Source: Bisporella sp. PMI_857 (Eukaryota > Ascomycota > Leotiomycetes > Helotiales > Helotiaceae). From it: a stretch of 64,000 nt of DNA. Location: positions 248,001 through 312,000 of the forward strand of contig JAJSPD010000010.1 of the NCBI GenBank assembly GCA_021307315.1, in the 5' to 3' direction. The position numbers and the translations under genes are program-made. The notes under the pieces were generated by a model. That model was not told the origin of the DNA and made no database searches. It was given only the letters and a program-made list of their open reading frames with translations. Below, in pieces: positions 1 to 11,774 of this stretch (positions within the stretch are counted from its first letter, which is position 1; the number at the start of each line of letters is the position of its first letter).

Positions 1-142
1 TGCAAATCAGCCATGAATCCATTATTGCCTTGCTGCATGTTGTTCGCCCGCTGCAGTTCCAATCTCTCCAGCCGTTCAGCGAGCGAAGCGGCGTTCTCAG
101 TGGTACCGGGGTGCGGCTTTGACGGTCTTGATATTCACACGA
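1..142 (-). CDS. Possible partial exon of an unknown gene running off the left edge
   Basis: The minus strand is open from about 142 to 1 and reads as a plausible coding stretch: a Glu/Arg/Leu-rich helix (AASLAERLERLELQR) followed by an Asn/Gln-rich segment. An AG acceptor lies directly before 142 in the right phase, so this could be an internal exon. No start codon or upstream exon could be assigned, and the 3' part lies outside the window. The product is not recognised. It could also be chance. Confidence 0.28.
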
Positions 143-1401
143 CTTGCGTAGTTGCTTACACTTGAGCTAAAATGAGTACTTTTTCTTTTATTAAGAATTA
201 TACGTGTTCTGCCTTACTAATGAGCATTTTGGAAGTTCTTTTGTGCACTTCCGCTTCATTTCTTGTAGCATATCAGCACCGCATCTTCTACAAGTAGACA
301 ACAATACACCGTACCTGCAAAGCACGCAATCCTGCGGAGCTTGCGTAAATGGCACGTCAGCCATCTCCTAAACTTTGAAAATTTTGATAAATCTGAAGCA
401 AAAGTCCGAGTTCCAGAAGCGGAAGAGAAAGTAGTACCCTAGCACCCGCTGCGTTTTCTCAGGCTAGGTCCACTCAACAGCCGTGACTAGGATTAGATGC
501 TGAATATTTCGATCGTAAGAAGATTGATAAGTCAGGACTCTTAGCCATGATAAAATCTATGAACCCAAAGCTTCCTGAAGGCGCGCATCGCTCATTCTGG
601 AACTAGATCGGGTGATTTAAAGGGTCATGTGAGCGGCCGCTCCTCGTCCGCTGTTCCGCCCAAGCTCCCCTGCGACATGTGACAAACCGCGGATCGATCT
701 TAATAGGGCATGCTGTGACATAGCGGTATCATAAAGCAAACAACAGAAAGTTGATGAGCGGTACTTGCCAGCTCTGAACATTTTCATAGTTATAGACCCG
801 AAAAAAAAAGCCCAAACAGTCGTCGACCAGCACAAAGCGTATACGAAAATTAATGATTGGGTGGAGATTTTTTCATATTTCATATCTATCCTTCTCTCTC
901 ATCTCGCATCATCAAGCTCATATCCTCGTCTCGAGGAGAGCTCTCGCGCATCATGCACCAACGGCGGCACAACTTCCGGCCAATAATTATATACAAAGCG
1001 TACAAGGTAATTGCTAATTCAATCGCTCCCAGTCCCAAAGCGCCATGCAGACCCGTGAAATCAATCTGCTTTATTGTGAAAGGACAAAAAGCAAAAATAA
1101 AGCAGCGCTTATCTCGTCTACTTTTCCCTTTCCTTCTCCGTAGAGATTTTGACATCTTCCTGCGAATGTCTTGCCTTTCTTCCCATTTTTGCATCTCTTT
1201 CCATCTAGATCTTACAAAACGCACCATGATCGAAACAAGGTATTCTTAGAAAAGACAGCAAATCGCGCTTCTAAATGATGAGATGATTGCCACTTCAAAG
1301 TTTCTGAGTGGCGAATAATGACTTCGTAATGCGAAGCGATGTCCGTATCGTGACGTAAGATGCAATGAGGAAATGTACAAGCAGATGCACATTTTTACCC
1401 T
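143..1401. other. Intergenic stretch, no supported gene
   Basis: Several short ORFs of 60-130 codons overlap one another on both strands around 617-1249, but none shows a recognisable domain, consistent splice signals or sustained codon bias. I see no repeat, tRNA or mobile element here. Confidence 0.6.
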
Positions 1402-2611
1402 CTAAAAGTCGTCCAACATATTATCTAATTCATCGAGCTCAATGTGTTCAGGACTCCGCATATCCCATTCCATTGCGCTTTCGACCCGTCCCCAAAGGCT
1501 ACTGGAATCCTCGAAGCCTCGTTTTAGAGCATTTGGTGTATGAGGCATATTTAGCGACAGGCTCGGCTTCATTGCCGGACTGCTTATGAAAACTGTAACA
1601 TTTGACACATTCAGATTCCGGCCTTCTCCGAACAGAGCATCGTGGTCCGAATTTTTCGCTGGATGGCCATCCATTTCTGATGGGACTCCACTCATCTTGA
1701 AGTCACCACTTAGCTTTCTCTTCTGCATCCCTCTCGCGGTTTGTGTGAACTCCTTCTCGTCTTTCTCAAGTGGCGGAGACGACGCGCGGCCATTTCGCAG
1801 TGGTGCGACTCGCGAGGAGAAAGAGCTAGGGGGTGTTGTTGGCGATATCATATCATCATCCTCGAATTCGGGAGATGACAGGTCAACTTCTGGTGAAGGA
1901 GATAACTCTCTTCTTCGTTCGGCATCCGCTTCATCAGATCTCGAGGTTGTGCTGGACAGGGGAGGAGAAATGGTGGGCCGTTGTGCAAAGTGGTTGTTCG
2001 AAGGGTCAGGCATGGGTTGATGTGGATAGATCGTTAGGTAGAAATATGTCCGCCGCGGATGTACCGTTTCGAGCTCTTTTCCTAACGGACAGGGTGATGA
2101 TGGAGACCATGGTCGTCTTAAGTAGGAGGTAAGTCGGGAGGAGATGATTGCTGAAGGGTTGGCGGATCTGGTTAAATTAGCACATGCCGCTGAACTTGTC
2201 GCAAAGGTTGACTTACTGTTCCACGATTTTGACATTCACGGCCAGTATCGCAGCAAGCTCCTTAACTAGATGAGGCCGATTTCCAGTTTTCTGTAACTGT
2301 ACAATAACTGCCTCCACAATATCATCGTTGATTCCCTCCAAACTAATCTCTCGTGGTGGCTTCACATCCTCATCCAAAACCTCTGCGCCTGGTGATGGTG
2401 GCGGCGTATGTTCATACTTTATCTCTGGTTTTGGAGGTGGCGACATGGACGATTCTTCATCGTGCGACCGTTTTAATTTTTTCGAAGGATGATTCTCAGT
2501 ACCGTTAGAAGGCGGTGTAAGTCGTGCGGCCGCCCTTTCTGCGTGAGTGTGTGGTACGTGAATGCCTAGTGATTCTAGGGAGAATGACTTTTTGCGAGTA
2601 TTATAACCCAT
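1402..2611 (-). CDS. GDS1-like winged-helix nuclear protein
   Basis: Two exons (2217-2611 and 1402-2167) are joined across a 49-nt GT-AG intron and give 386 aa. Residues about 90-190 form the conserved core. They run from ISLEGINDDIVEAVIVQLQ through LVKELAAILAVNVKIVEQ into SANPSAIISSRLTSYL and end at RRTYFYLTIYP. This pattern matches the winged-helix domain of the fungal Gds1 family. The flanks are low-complexity Pro/Ser/Glu-rich with basic patches (KKLKR), as expected for a nuclear regulator. The C-terminus is acidic (HIELDELDNMLDDF) and could be an activation segment. In yeast Gds1 is linked to nuclear control of mitochondrial function; that role is not shown here. The family call is fairly safe and the function is inferred. 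Confidence 0.82.
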
Positions 2612-4254
2612 ATCTGCGAACGGATGTGGATGGAGAATCGTGATGTGCTTGCGACAATAGTTTTCTACCCTCTGAATCGTAATTCTAGGATGGTGCGCAA
2701 GAGCTGCGAAATTTGCGACAGATCAGGTAGAAGGAAAGGGACGATTTGTTGTGTTCCTGCACGTTGATCTTCGTAGAGGATGGGTTAATAGGCGCAGGTC
2801 GCGTGTTATTGGACGCAGTAAAGTGCTTCGGAATGCAGGATGGCGTGGTAGTGATACAAGGGAGCTGGGGATTCCAGGTTGCAGGATGGCAAGATTTCTT
2901 TTTAATAGCCGGGGGGCGTTTTGGAGGCGGTAAGGGATGCAGAGGTGCACACAACACCGCTATTTCAGGAAATTGAGGAGGTTGAGGACGAATGGGCGCT
3001 GTTGAGTCGTATTCTTTTTGTGATATAGGACAAACACAAACAGAAGAAGGGTTGTACTAAACTGGGTGAGGGAGGAAGATGATTATCGTTGCCGGGCGAA
3101 TGCTAGGAGCTAGCAAAATAGGGGGCGAGTTGCTCGGTTCGTTTGGTGCAGTAATTAGCGGACTAGGGAATTGTTAAGAAGTGCCGTCCAACCCGTCAAG
3201 CTTTCAATAACATTGAATAGGTATGATGGAGAAGAGGATAACACAAAGGATATGAGGTTCAGAAGTCGCGATAATATTTGAGGGTGGTTTCAGAGCTGAT
3301 GAGGACGTAGATTATTCTTGAAGGTAAGAAATTAAAAACAGGATGGGTTTTTTTTTTTTTAGGAAGTTGCAAATGGAAACAAAAGATCCAGTAAATTCAG
3401 TGGGTACTTCAGGGATGCTTGAGACCCTACACTACATTACAGTACAGTACATTGCAGTACCCATGACAAGCGAACGCCTAACTTTAGTGACCTCTTCCCC
3501 CCCCCCCCTTGTAGCCTTTTAGGCTTTACCAGTAGGGGTTCACCAAAAAGCAATCATTCTCTGCGGCCGTTTTCTCTGTGCAAGGGCGGATTTCCATTTA
3601 GAATCAGATGACACATCTCAGTCAATATCTCCCATCTCCAAATATATACAGCAGCAGACGACCCGCTAATAACTTGATAATTGTTATGAAGGTCTTAAGA
3701 TTAATGAAGCAGACACAACCTGGATGCGGAAAAAGGTGAGGGCCTGGGAAGGGCTATCTCTTTGAACTCTAATGCGTACTTAGTGACGACAGAGGTGACA
3801 TAACGCTGTCCATCTTCAAATGATTGGCATTTCCTGCCTTCTGCTGAAGGATTGTAGCGGCTGGAGGAGGGGTTGGAGGGGGAGCGATCAATCAACGGAT
3901 CGGGACTCTGTGGTGCTGTAGGTTGATGGATAGAACTACTTCTTTTGGTCTTTGAAACAAACAGTCTAGCACATCCGACCTTCGAAGCATGAAATTGAAG
4001 CTGTAGATCAAGCATCTAAGTGAAAGCGGTGACCACAGAGGATCCCCAAGCATTGTACCAAGTACAGCATCGGCCCATTAATAAGTAACCCTACATCATC
4101 AGATCCAGGATCTGATACGGCCAGGCTATATCGCCAGAACAAGACGAACGGTATTCTTGGGGTTATACATTACGGTACAGTCATCATTCTGCAGTCAACC
4201 TGAAGATTGTTGTTGTTATTGCAACCATCAAGAGGTTAATTTTTTTTCGGCCTA

Positions 4255-4300
4255 GCTTTGTTGCTGTTGTTGTTATTGTCGTCGTCGCCGTCGCCAACGA
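4255..4300. repeat. Imperfect trinucleotide tract (TTG / TCG)
   Basis: The plus strand carries an imperfect run of TTG units passing into GTC/GCC units. It is outside any supported gene and looks like an ordinary microsatellite. Confidence 0.6.
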
Positions 4301-6547
4301 TGTCGCCGGCAAGGGTCAGACCTTGCTCTTTAGATATTTTGTGTAATTTTTTCTTCTGAACCTGCACCAACCCGTATTCCAACAGACCTATTTTGATCCA
4401 CCTCACGGGTGTCGTGCACGAAATGGGATCCTCACCTCGTGGCTGCAGCCTCTTAAATGGCCTGAATTGCCGTGCTATCTTGCAGACCCTACCCTAGTGC
4501 GAACCAGTGTCAGGGGGTTCAACGCTCCGCCTTGGTCATTCTAGAAGAGAAAAAAAAAAACTCTGAGCCTTTCAAGGCAAAAAGAAAGTCAAATGGTAGC
4601 ACCCGCGCTATGATTAGTTACTGTATATACTTTCCTTGGCCACTTTTTCCGTCTCGCTGCAGCTAGTGCGCCTGCAACAGTCACTTCGTTAAGAGCTTCA
4701 TACATGTCTCGGCGCGTGAGCTTCAGAATGGAGCAAAAGTACTTCTACACTGAATAGTTATCATTGTTCGGTATATGCCGTCTCGAGAAAGAAGAGCGAT
4801 GCAAACAAAAAAATAACCTGGAGATGGTGTGTCAGACGGATATTAAAATTCCCATACTTTACTCACAGCTACATCCCATATCGATCCATCGCATCTTATC
4901 TGCCAATCGACACCTCTGTCATCTCATTCCAACAAACTGACTCGGAAGATCCCCCCCCACCCCTTTGCGATGTGCTACTCCCGCTCAGACACCGACTTGA
5001 CGACTCGCTCACAGCCTGAGCCCCTGACTCGCTTGAGGGCTGTACCACGCAAGTCATGTCTCGCTTCAAATCTGGTAAACGCATCATGTGCAGCGAAGCA
5101 AATCATCATCGGCAAAATGCCAAATACCAATCACATATCCCTTTTCGCAAACCAGTCCTCCCGAGCTCCCCTATCGGCTCCAGAAAAGGTTGAGGAGGAT
5201 GAATGTCAGCGCGCATGTCCGCCTCCAACGCTAGCCCAACGGTGGTATGACTGGCCAAGTAAAAGGTTGCTGAAGCCATGCATGCACCAGTCTCCATGCT
5301 GCATCGAAGTATCCTCCCAATGATGAAAGCTACACAGCTCACCGCCTTGGTGTTTGGCGAGCTTGGGCAGAATCAAATCAAGGCCGGGGATGCGCCAGAG
5401 GCAGCCTTAACCCCTCAAAGAAGTCAAAGTTCAGATATACTCCGTACTTAGGCACTTCCTCAGATCCACCCGCATTATCGATATTCATGCATCCTTGACA
5501 GGTACATGCGCATTCGTAGATATCGTAAAGTATCTCAAAGCGCAGGCTTAGCAAGTAGCGGTAAGGAAGTTTTGCATTTCATCTCAAGACTCAACCAGAG
5601 GAACAGCATGTGAAACTTTACGAGATATCCAAGCACATGCTACACATGTTGCGTTCAAGTACATTTGTAACTCCAGGTCGCCTTGGAGCTAAGGTCAACG
5701 ACGAATGATGGGATACCCATTCAGCTCTTGAAAGTTTCGCACGGTGGAGTCTAAAACGCCTGGAACCCTTCTCCATTTTGTGGAGAACCCTGATGCCAAG
5801 TTTTGAGATCTCTACCAGACGGCTGGGAAGAGCCATGGACACGTGCCTTGGTACCAGTACAATAACAGTTGGTATTTCTTGATGCGATACTTATCGTAAT
5901 ATATAGTCAAGCTGTCGGGATTATTCGTGCTGAAGAAACCTAAATGAGCTCTCACTTACCATGGTCTGCTTAAATAGGTAAGGCAATTATATCATATCCA
6001 TTTAAGTAGTACTGGGATAACGGTGCTCTGAGATGGAACCTCGCCGTCATCCACCGTTCTTTCTCTCCTCGTCAAAGGAGTTTTTCGTCTTTTATAATGT
6101 CCGTTTGACATCAGACCGGATAAGTAAAGGCATTATCAAGCTTAGTACCTCGTATAACGTTAATGACCAAGCCTCTCGAAAGCGTCAATTGCCAAATAGT
6201 AGAAGGACAAGCTATCGCCTTCTTTAACGTCAAGATACTCGCTTCACAAATGTCACTTATAAGCAAGCCAGGCTCAGATGCCTATCACTAGCTACTAGAG
6301 TTAGTAGACTCTATTCAATTTAGGAGCAAAGTCTGTCACTTATGCCTTGATCACTCGATTCAGAGCCATTTTTGGCGTTTACCACGGCGTCTCTCAGACA
6401 CATACATTGCCATGGCCTCAGAGACTATATAATGCTAATGCACACCAAACAATGTACTTCCCCGTTCTCTGATTCCAGTTCTTTCAAATCTTTCCGAAAC
6501 AAACAAGCCCCTCCTAAGCCCCCTTCCATTTATATCATAAAGAAAGT

Positions 6548-6778
6548 TTGACAAACAATCAACACAAGCAATCAACAGTCCAGAAGATGCACAGCTTCTC
6601 AAGACCACGGTTCAGTACATCACGTAACTTGCTCGCTCCCAATGAAACCACTCGCGCAACACCTAAAATACCTTCCATAGCAGAACCAACCCCTCCGCAG
6701 CATACAGCCCATCACCATCCACCAACTTTACGAAAAATCCTCACCACGAAACCAAGCCACATCCTGAAAGAGCACTGA
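6548..6778 (+). CDS. Candidate small gene downstream of a TATA-like element
   Basis: A 76-codon ORF lies about 120 bp downstream of TATATAAT (6424-6431), with a CT-rich stretch in between that resembles fungal transcription start regions. A second in-frame ATG at 6587 would give 63 aa. The product is rich in Ser, Thr, Pro and His, with basic residues near the second Met and few acids, so a mitochondrial presequence-like character is possible. There is no recognisable domain and no intron. The promoter-like context is the main argument; chance is a real alternative. Confidence 0.25.
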   Translation: MTNNQHKQSTVQKMHSFSRPRFSTSRNLLAPNETTRATPKIPSIAEPTPPQHTAHHHPPTLRKILTTKPSHILKEH

Positions 6779-7187
6779 CCGGCAAGGTGACGAAGCTCAC
6801 TACCCTGAAGCGAGACGGGATCTCGCAAGGTGGACCCCTATTTAACCATTCAGATCAGCCTTCTCGTGTTCAAGCCTTTCCTTAGCGTCCAACTTCGCGC
6901 CGCTAGCCTAATTAGGGGAGTCGATCAAAGCAAAGAGGAAAAGCATGATGAAAGGATGATGATGATGAAAAGTATCTCGGGCTGGAGTTAGGAATTAAAA
7001 ATAATTTGTAATATATGATTGGGATTTGTAACTCGGGAAAAGGGATGGAGGGAAGGGTAGGTATAAAGCTTGCGTTGATTTTCGTGATGGTGGAGGGCAT
7101 CCCATCTATACTGAAAGTCGGTATTCTGCTCAGACAGTCACACATAGACCATCTTTCAAGAACCGCATTTTATATAGATAGGTCGAA

Positions 7188-7697
7188 ATGCCATCTAATC
7201 TTCCGCCAGCCCGCTTGATCACCACTTCACATGCTGAGGACGGCACGTCGATTTTCCAATCCGATGCTCCGATCCAAGCTTTCTTCCCCTTCGGTCCCCA
7301 AGGAAGCGGATTCTCAACCCTTTCCTCGCACGCCTCAATCCCCATCTCCAACACTTCAGCGCCGCTTCCCGTTTCTCAAACTCTTCCTCGGTGCCCGCCT
7401 GAGGGAGTGATCTTCACCATTTCCGACTTTGCCCCTCGTTCACAAAGTCCCATGCATCGAACGAACTCGCAAGACTACGCAGCAGTCATGTCCGGGGAAA
7501 TCGTTTTGAAGTTAGATGGAGGAGAGGAGAAGATGATTAAGGCTGGCGAGTTCGTGGTGCAGGGCGGTGTTAATCATCAATGGGTCAATGCGGGCGAGGA
7601 GGTTTGTAGGGTATTGTTCGTTATGGTTGCGGCGGAAAATGTGGTGCTAGGAGATGGGAGGGTGTTGGAGGAAGATATTTTCCACCATAAAAAGTAA
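7188..7697 (+). CDS. Cupin-domain protein
   Basis: A single-exon gene of 169 aa. Residues about 75-150 form a cupin_2 beta-barrel: the PMHRTNSQDYAAVMSGEI stretch carries the first conserved cupin motif (His of MHRT and the acidic and Gly residues after it), and the GEFVVQGGVNHQWVNAG stretch carries the second motif with its NHQW histidine. The N-terminal half has a Phe/Pro-rich strand region typical of small fungal cupins. Metal binding by the motif histidines is expected, but the substrate cannot be told. It lies downstream of the long gene-poor stretch and converges on the decayed Zn2Cys6 gene, 142 bp away. It may belong to the neighbouring catabolic block. Confidence 0.85.
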   Translation: MPSNLPPARLITTSHAEDGTSIFQSDAPIQAFFPFGPQGSGFSTLSSHASIPISNTSAPLPVSQTLPRCPPEGVIFTISDFAPRSQSPMHRTNSQDYAAVMSGEIVLKLDGGEEKMIKAGEFVVQGGVNHQWVNAGEEVCRVLFVMVAAENVVLGDGRVLEEDIFHHKK

Positions 7698-7839
7698 AGT
7701 TTTTCCAAGGCTTGTTGAAGGATGTTGCGGGAGATAACCCGGGGAGACGAGGAGATGAAATCAATGGACTTTTGAGATCCGTGAATGCTAAGGTCTAAAA
7801 TTTGAGGAGTTAAGTGGAGGTTAATGCTATAGACGCGGC

Positions 7840-9566
7840 TCAAATTGAGCTTGCATCACCCAATGTTTCTTTCATGCCGGTGCATTCTCTGATACGCTCA
7901 AAGACTGCATTCGTGACCTGGTGCTGGGATGTGGTCGCGAATGGTGTCTTTTTGATAACACGGATGGGCCACAGGAGGAAGTATCCTCCAATTCCAGATG
8001 CTATTTTCACTCCTGGGGCATTTTTTAGGATATGACCTTCATGATCTATATCCCCTAACGACTGAGGCACTGTGGAGAGAACTTTGTCCACTAACGATAT
8101 AATGATCGATTTGGATACTGCTTTGGCGAAGGAGATCTCAACTAGAGTATGTGTATTACTTAGAGGTGTCTCTTGCAGTCTGTCAAGACACTGCAAAAGG
8201 TGTTCGTGAAGAATGATGCGAGCAGTTCTGCGATAGTTCCATTCATAGGCGATCCAAATATCCCGATGGAGTTGAACTTCGTCTGGAAAATGAGGCACCT
8301 GCTCGTCATGCTGAGTGATCCGAGATCGATGAATGGATTTGAAACTCCAAGAAGGCCTTGCCCGCCAGGTGGTGGATTTCTGATCAAGGTCATGTAGTTC
8401 CTTGACAAAGGATAGTGTTCGCTCGACGGATGCACTCGTATAGTCAATACTGCCGAGCAGACTTCTAGCATACCCGCAGGCTCTACTAATATCATAGTTG
8501 GTTATCTCATTGCGCACATATGGCAATTCATCGTTGAGAGACTGAAGCCAAGCTTCTGACTCGGACAGCGGACTTTTTCTAGTAGCCAGTTGTTCTCTTC
8601 GCTAATATCATCCTAAGTGGAACTTCATGCGATGATGGTTTATGATATCTTATGTTAACTCACCAGTCGATGATGTGACAGACGAAAGAGGCTCCATCCT
8701 CGGGCTCCATATATTTGGTCATGTCCACGAAGTCTCAAATTTGAGCCATTCCACCGGCATGAGCACCTTTCAATATTGGATCGGGAAGATAGATATTCTA
8801 AAATTGTCAACAAGACCCTCTCTTAATTAGTGGCTAACCTACCTCGAAAAGATCTAGTACAACAACCGTCATCAACACATAATCGTCAGGTTCCCTTTTT
8901 GGAACCGACAACGCATCACCTAGAGAGGCAAGTGCGAGGCCATAGCAATGAAGAGCTTTCTCACGGATTGGCTGACTACCAATATCGCTTGATAAACCAG
9001 CATAAGAGACCACACGCACTGCCCAGCGTAGCGCTAGTCTTCCCTCAACTTGTGCCTCTTTGAATAGGCTAGGGAGATGCTCAAGAAATCCTGGTGAAGA
9101 TCCCTCATGACATGGATATATCACGAACTTCTCGAAGAACCGACAAACTGCTTCATCTTCTTCAGATGGAAGCGGCGAGTTTTGACTCGAATTTGCCGAT
9201 GGGGAGCGGTTGTTGATCAACAGGTTAGTAGACGTGCTGGAAGAGTTTCCACTTATAACCTCATGCCCGAATCTTGGCATGATACTTTTGCTTGGAGAAC
9301 TCAAGGGGAATGATTGTGAGTTGCCAAATGAGGCCCGACGATGCACACGCTGGGCCACTTTCTCATTCTCTGACCTGAACAAGAGGGTGGCATTGTCACG
9401 GTATCCAATGCATAACTCATCTCGCTTTAAACAGCACTGACAGGAAGGACGACTCTCATCACAGTTAAAGCGTCAGTGCTTTTCATTCATTTTAAAGGGA
9501 GGACAGATATACTTTTACGCGGCGCTTTCGACACTGGAAACAGCCTCTACTAACTCGAGATGCCAT
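7840..9566 (-). pseudogene. Decayed Zn2Cys6 transcription factor
   Basis: Homology-guided exons are 9513-9566, 8843-9463, 8664-8797 and 7840-8601. Exon 1 encodes the first half of the zinc cluster (GCFQCRKRRVK). Exon 2 starts with the third Cys (CDESRPSCQCC, then GYRD and FRSENEKV), as in this regulator class. The rest matches the fungal-specific TF tail, including RGWSLFR and a C-terminal FERIRECTGM. There are two lesions. The intron between the zinc-cluster halves has a normal GT donor and a CTGAC branch point but ends in AC, not AG. Exon 3 is 134 nt and needs 135: HAGGMAQI runs into TGA, while LRLRGHDQIYGARGW continues one base out of frame. Introns 2 and 3 are intact. It is divergent from the ALDH gene, so it may once have been its regulator. 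Confidence 0.8.
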
Positions 9567-9803
9567 GCCATATAGGGGAAGGGGTGGAGCCTCCTTTGCT
9601 AAATCTTTCGTGTTGTCGTCTTACATATCCAAATATTGCCACTTTCGTCAACATCCCCGCACCAGTTGGCAACCCCCACCCTACGTGTCAAAGGCAATCA
9701 CAGGCAATGTTCCACTCCACCATATATCGACTCAATCATATATCCATTCCCTCATCTATATTCTTACAGAAATTTGAAATTCAGGCTATTGAATAGAGTA
9801 AAA
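9567..9803. promoter_or_regulatory. Divergent promoter with four CreA-type motifs
   Basis: This 237-bp region separates the decayed regulator (minus) from the ALDH gene (plus). It contains four matches to SYGGRG, the CreA/Cre1 carbon catabolite repressor consensus: GTGGAG at 9584-9589, and GCGGGG, GTGGGG and GTGGAG on the minus strand at 9655-9660, 9674-9679 and 9715-9720. Roughly one match would be expected by chance in this length. Binding is not shown. Confidence 0.4.
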
Positions 9804-11774
9804 ATGGTGGACAAACTTCCCTTTGAGGTAGATCCTCTTCTATTGCCTACGTATGGCATCAGCTAACCTCCTACTAGCTCACAAACACCTCCTTGTTTAA
9901 GGACAAGTCCTATATTGATGGGTCTTGGGTGGAAGCGAAATCTGGCAGGCGATTTGAAGTCATAGGTATTTCCCCTAAATTCTGTGGGAATCACATTCTA
10001 ACACTTTCAAGATCCTGGAACCGGCAAGGCCTGGGCAACAGTTCCTGACAACGATGCCGAGGATGTCGATGCCGCCGTGAAGGCGGCTCATGAAGCATTC
10101 CAATCCTACCGCAAGGTTGTTCCACGGCAAAGAGCAAGATGGATCTTGAAATGGGACGGCTTGATCCGGGAGAATATGGAGGACCTCGCCAAGATTGTCA
10201 CATATGAAACAGGCAAACCGTTGGCGGAAAGCAGGGGAGAGATCGAGTATAGCTTGGGTTTCACTTGGTGGTTCACAGGTGAAGCGGAGCGAATCTCGGG
10301 CACAGTGTCGCAAGCTGCTGCTCCAGGGAAGAGGATATTCACCGTGAAGCAGCCGATTGGAGTAAGTACTTTTCCAGTCACTTTCCTTCCCAAGATGCTG
10401 AGATTCCTGTGCACATTGAGTGCCCAGTTTGAGCACGAACTCTCCGGCCTGCTTTAGAGTCTGTCAACATAACTTACACATCATTAGGTTGCTGCCGCTT
10501 TGGTCCCATGGAACTTTCCCATTGCGTAGGTCTGCCCACAAATCTATGAGCTTGTACTTATTGTTTTAGAATGATTTTACGGAAAGCGAGTGCTGCATTT
10601 GCGGCTGGATGTACTATGATAGTCAAGCCTTCCCCAGAGACACCATTGTCTGTACTAGCGTTGGCAGAACTTGCCTCTCAGGCTGGATTTCCCAAGGGAG
10701 TTCTGAGTGTGTTGACGACAAGCATGGACAACACACCATCATTGAGTGAGGCTTTATGCCAGCATCCGCTAATCAAGAAGGTCACGTTCACTGGTTCTGT
10801 GAGTACTCATAAACAGGTTGAAATATTCAATTAATAAGGAAACAGACTCGTGTCGGCAAGCTTGTCGCTAGATTATGCTCTGAGGGCTTGAAGAAGGTTA
10901 CCCTTGAACTTGGTGGAAACTGCCCTTTCCTGATCTTTGATGATGCTGATATCAATCAGGCACTTGACGGTATATTGTTCGGTGTGAATTAATTGTTCAT
11001 AGGCTAATTACAATATAGTTCTTATGGCTTTGAAATGGAGACATGCTGGTCAAGCCTGTATCACAGCTAATCGGGTTTACGTTCAAAAAGGAATCTATGA
11101 CAAGTTTGCAGAACTGCTCAAGGAAAGAACAGCCAAGCTAGTAGTTGGCCATGGTGCAGACAAAGACACTACTATGGGACCAGTCACCACTCCTCGTAGC
11201 CTTGATAAAGCGCTCAGCCATGTCGAAGACGCCAAGAAACATGGTGGACAAGTTATCCTCGGCGGTGGGAAGCTGGAAGGCACATCGGGATACTTTTTCC
11301 AGCCGACTATTATTTTGGGCGGGAATAAGCAGATGCTGATAACACAAGAAGAAAGTTTTGCTCCGGTCCTTGCCCTTTACCCGTTTGACACCGAGGAAGA
11401 AGCAGTGCAGGCCGCGAATGACACAAGCGTAATTTGCATGATCCAGTCATGGTTTGATGAAGTAAAGCTGATGAAATACTAGATGGGTTTAGCGTCGTAT
11501 TTCTTCACCAAGAATATAGACCGAACGTGGAGGCTGCTCGAGAACCTTGAGGCTGGGATGATTGGAATGAATACAGGTGAGATGCCAAGGCCTCATGTGC
11601 TAATATCATGATCTATTGCCTATTCTCACTGTTATAGGAAACTCGTCAGCTGCCGAGTCACCTTTTGGAGGGATTAAAGAGTCAGGATATGGCAAAGAAT
11701 CGGGTAAAGATGTGGCTGTTGCAGAATATTTGATCACCAAGACTGGAACCCTGACACTGGACGGTCATTTCTGA
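9804..11774 (+). CDS. Succinate-semialdehyde dehydrogenase-like aldehyde dehydrogenase
   Basis: Nine exons with eight GT-AG introns give 497 aa (exon ends 9827, 9965, 10361, 10525, 10798, 10969, 11428, 11576). Landmarks in order: YIDGSW near the N-terminus; VPWNFPIAMI, the substrate/cofactor segment; KPSPETPLS; the Rossmann element FTGSTRVGKL; ELGGNCPFLIFDDAD with the general-base Glu; HAGQACITANRVYVQ with the catalytic Cys; EESFAPVL; and SPFGGIKESGYGKESG at the C-terminus. Length and motif spacing fit class-5 (SSADH) enzymes, which oxidise succinate semialdehyde to succinate with NAD(P)+ in the GABA shunt. HAGQAC and ELGGNCP differ slightly from the usual NAGQTC and ELGGNAP, so another semialdehyde substrate is possible. 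No presequence is obvious. Confidence 0.9.

Larger units (their letters stand above)
2612..7187. other. Long gene-poor stretch (4.6 kb)
   Basis: The part next to 2612 is presumably the promoter and leader of the GDS1-like gene. Short ORFs at 3701-4015, 4896-5342 and 5618-5842 overlap others in opposite frames and have no family features. Low-complexity tracts include twelve C at 3497-3508, a TTG/TCG trinucleotide tract near 4255-4300, and short poly-T and poly-A runs. A possible small transcription unit near 6420-6778 is listed separately. I see no transposon ends. Confidence 0.5.

Noticed and set aside
3701..4015. 104-codon minus-strand ORF
   Set aside because: Isolated, no domain, no supporting promoter or intron signals.
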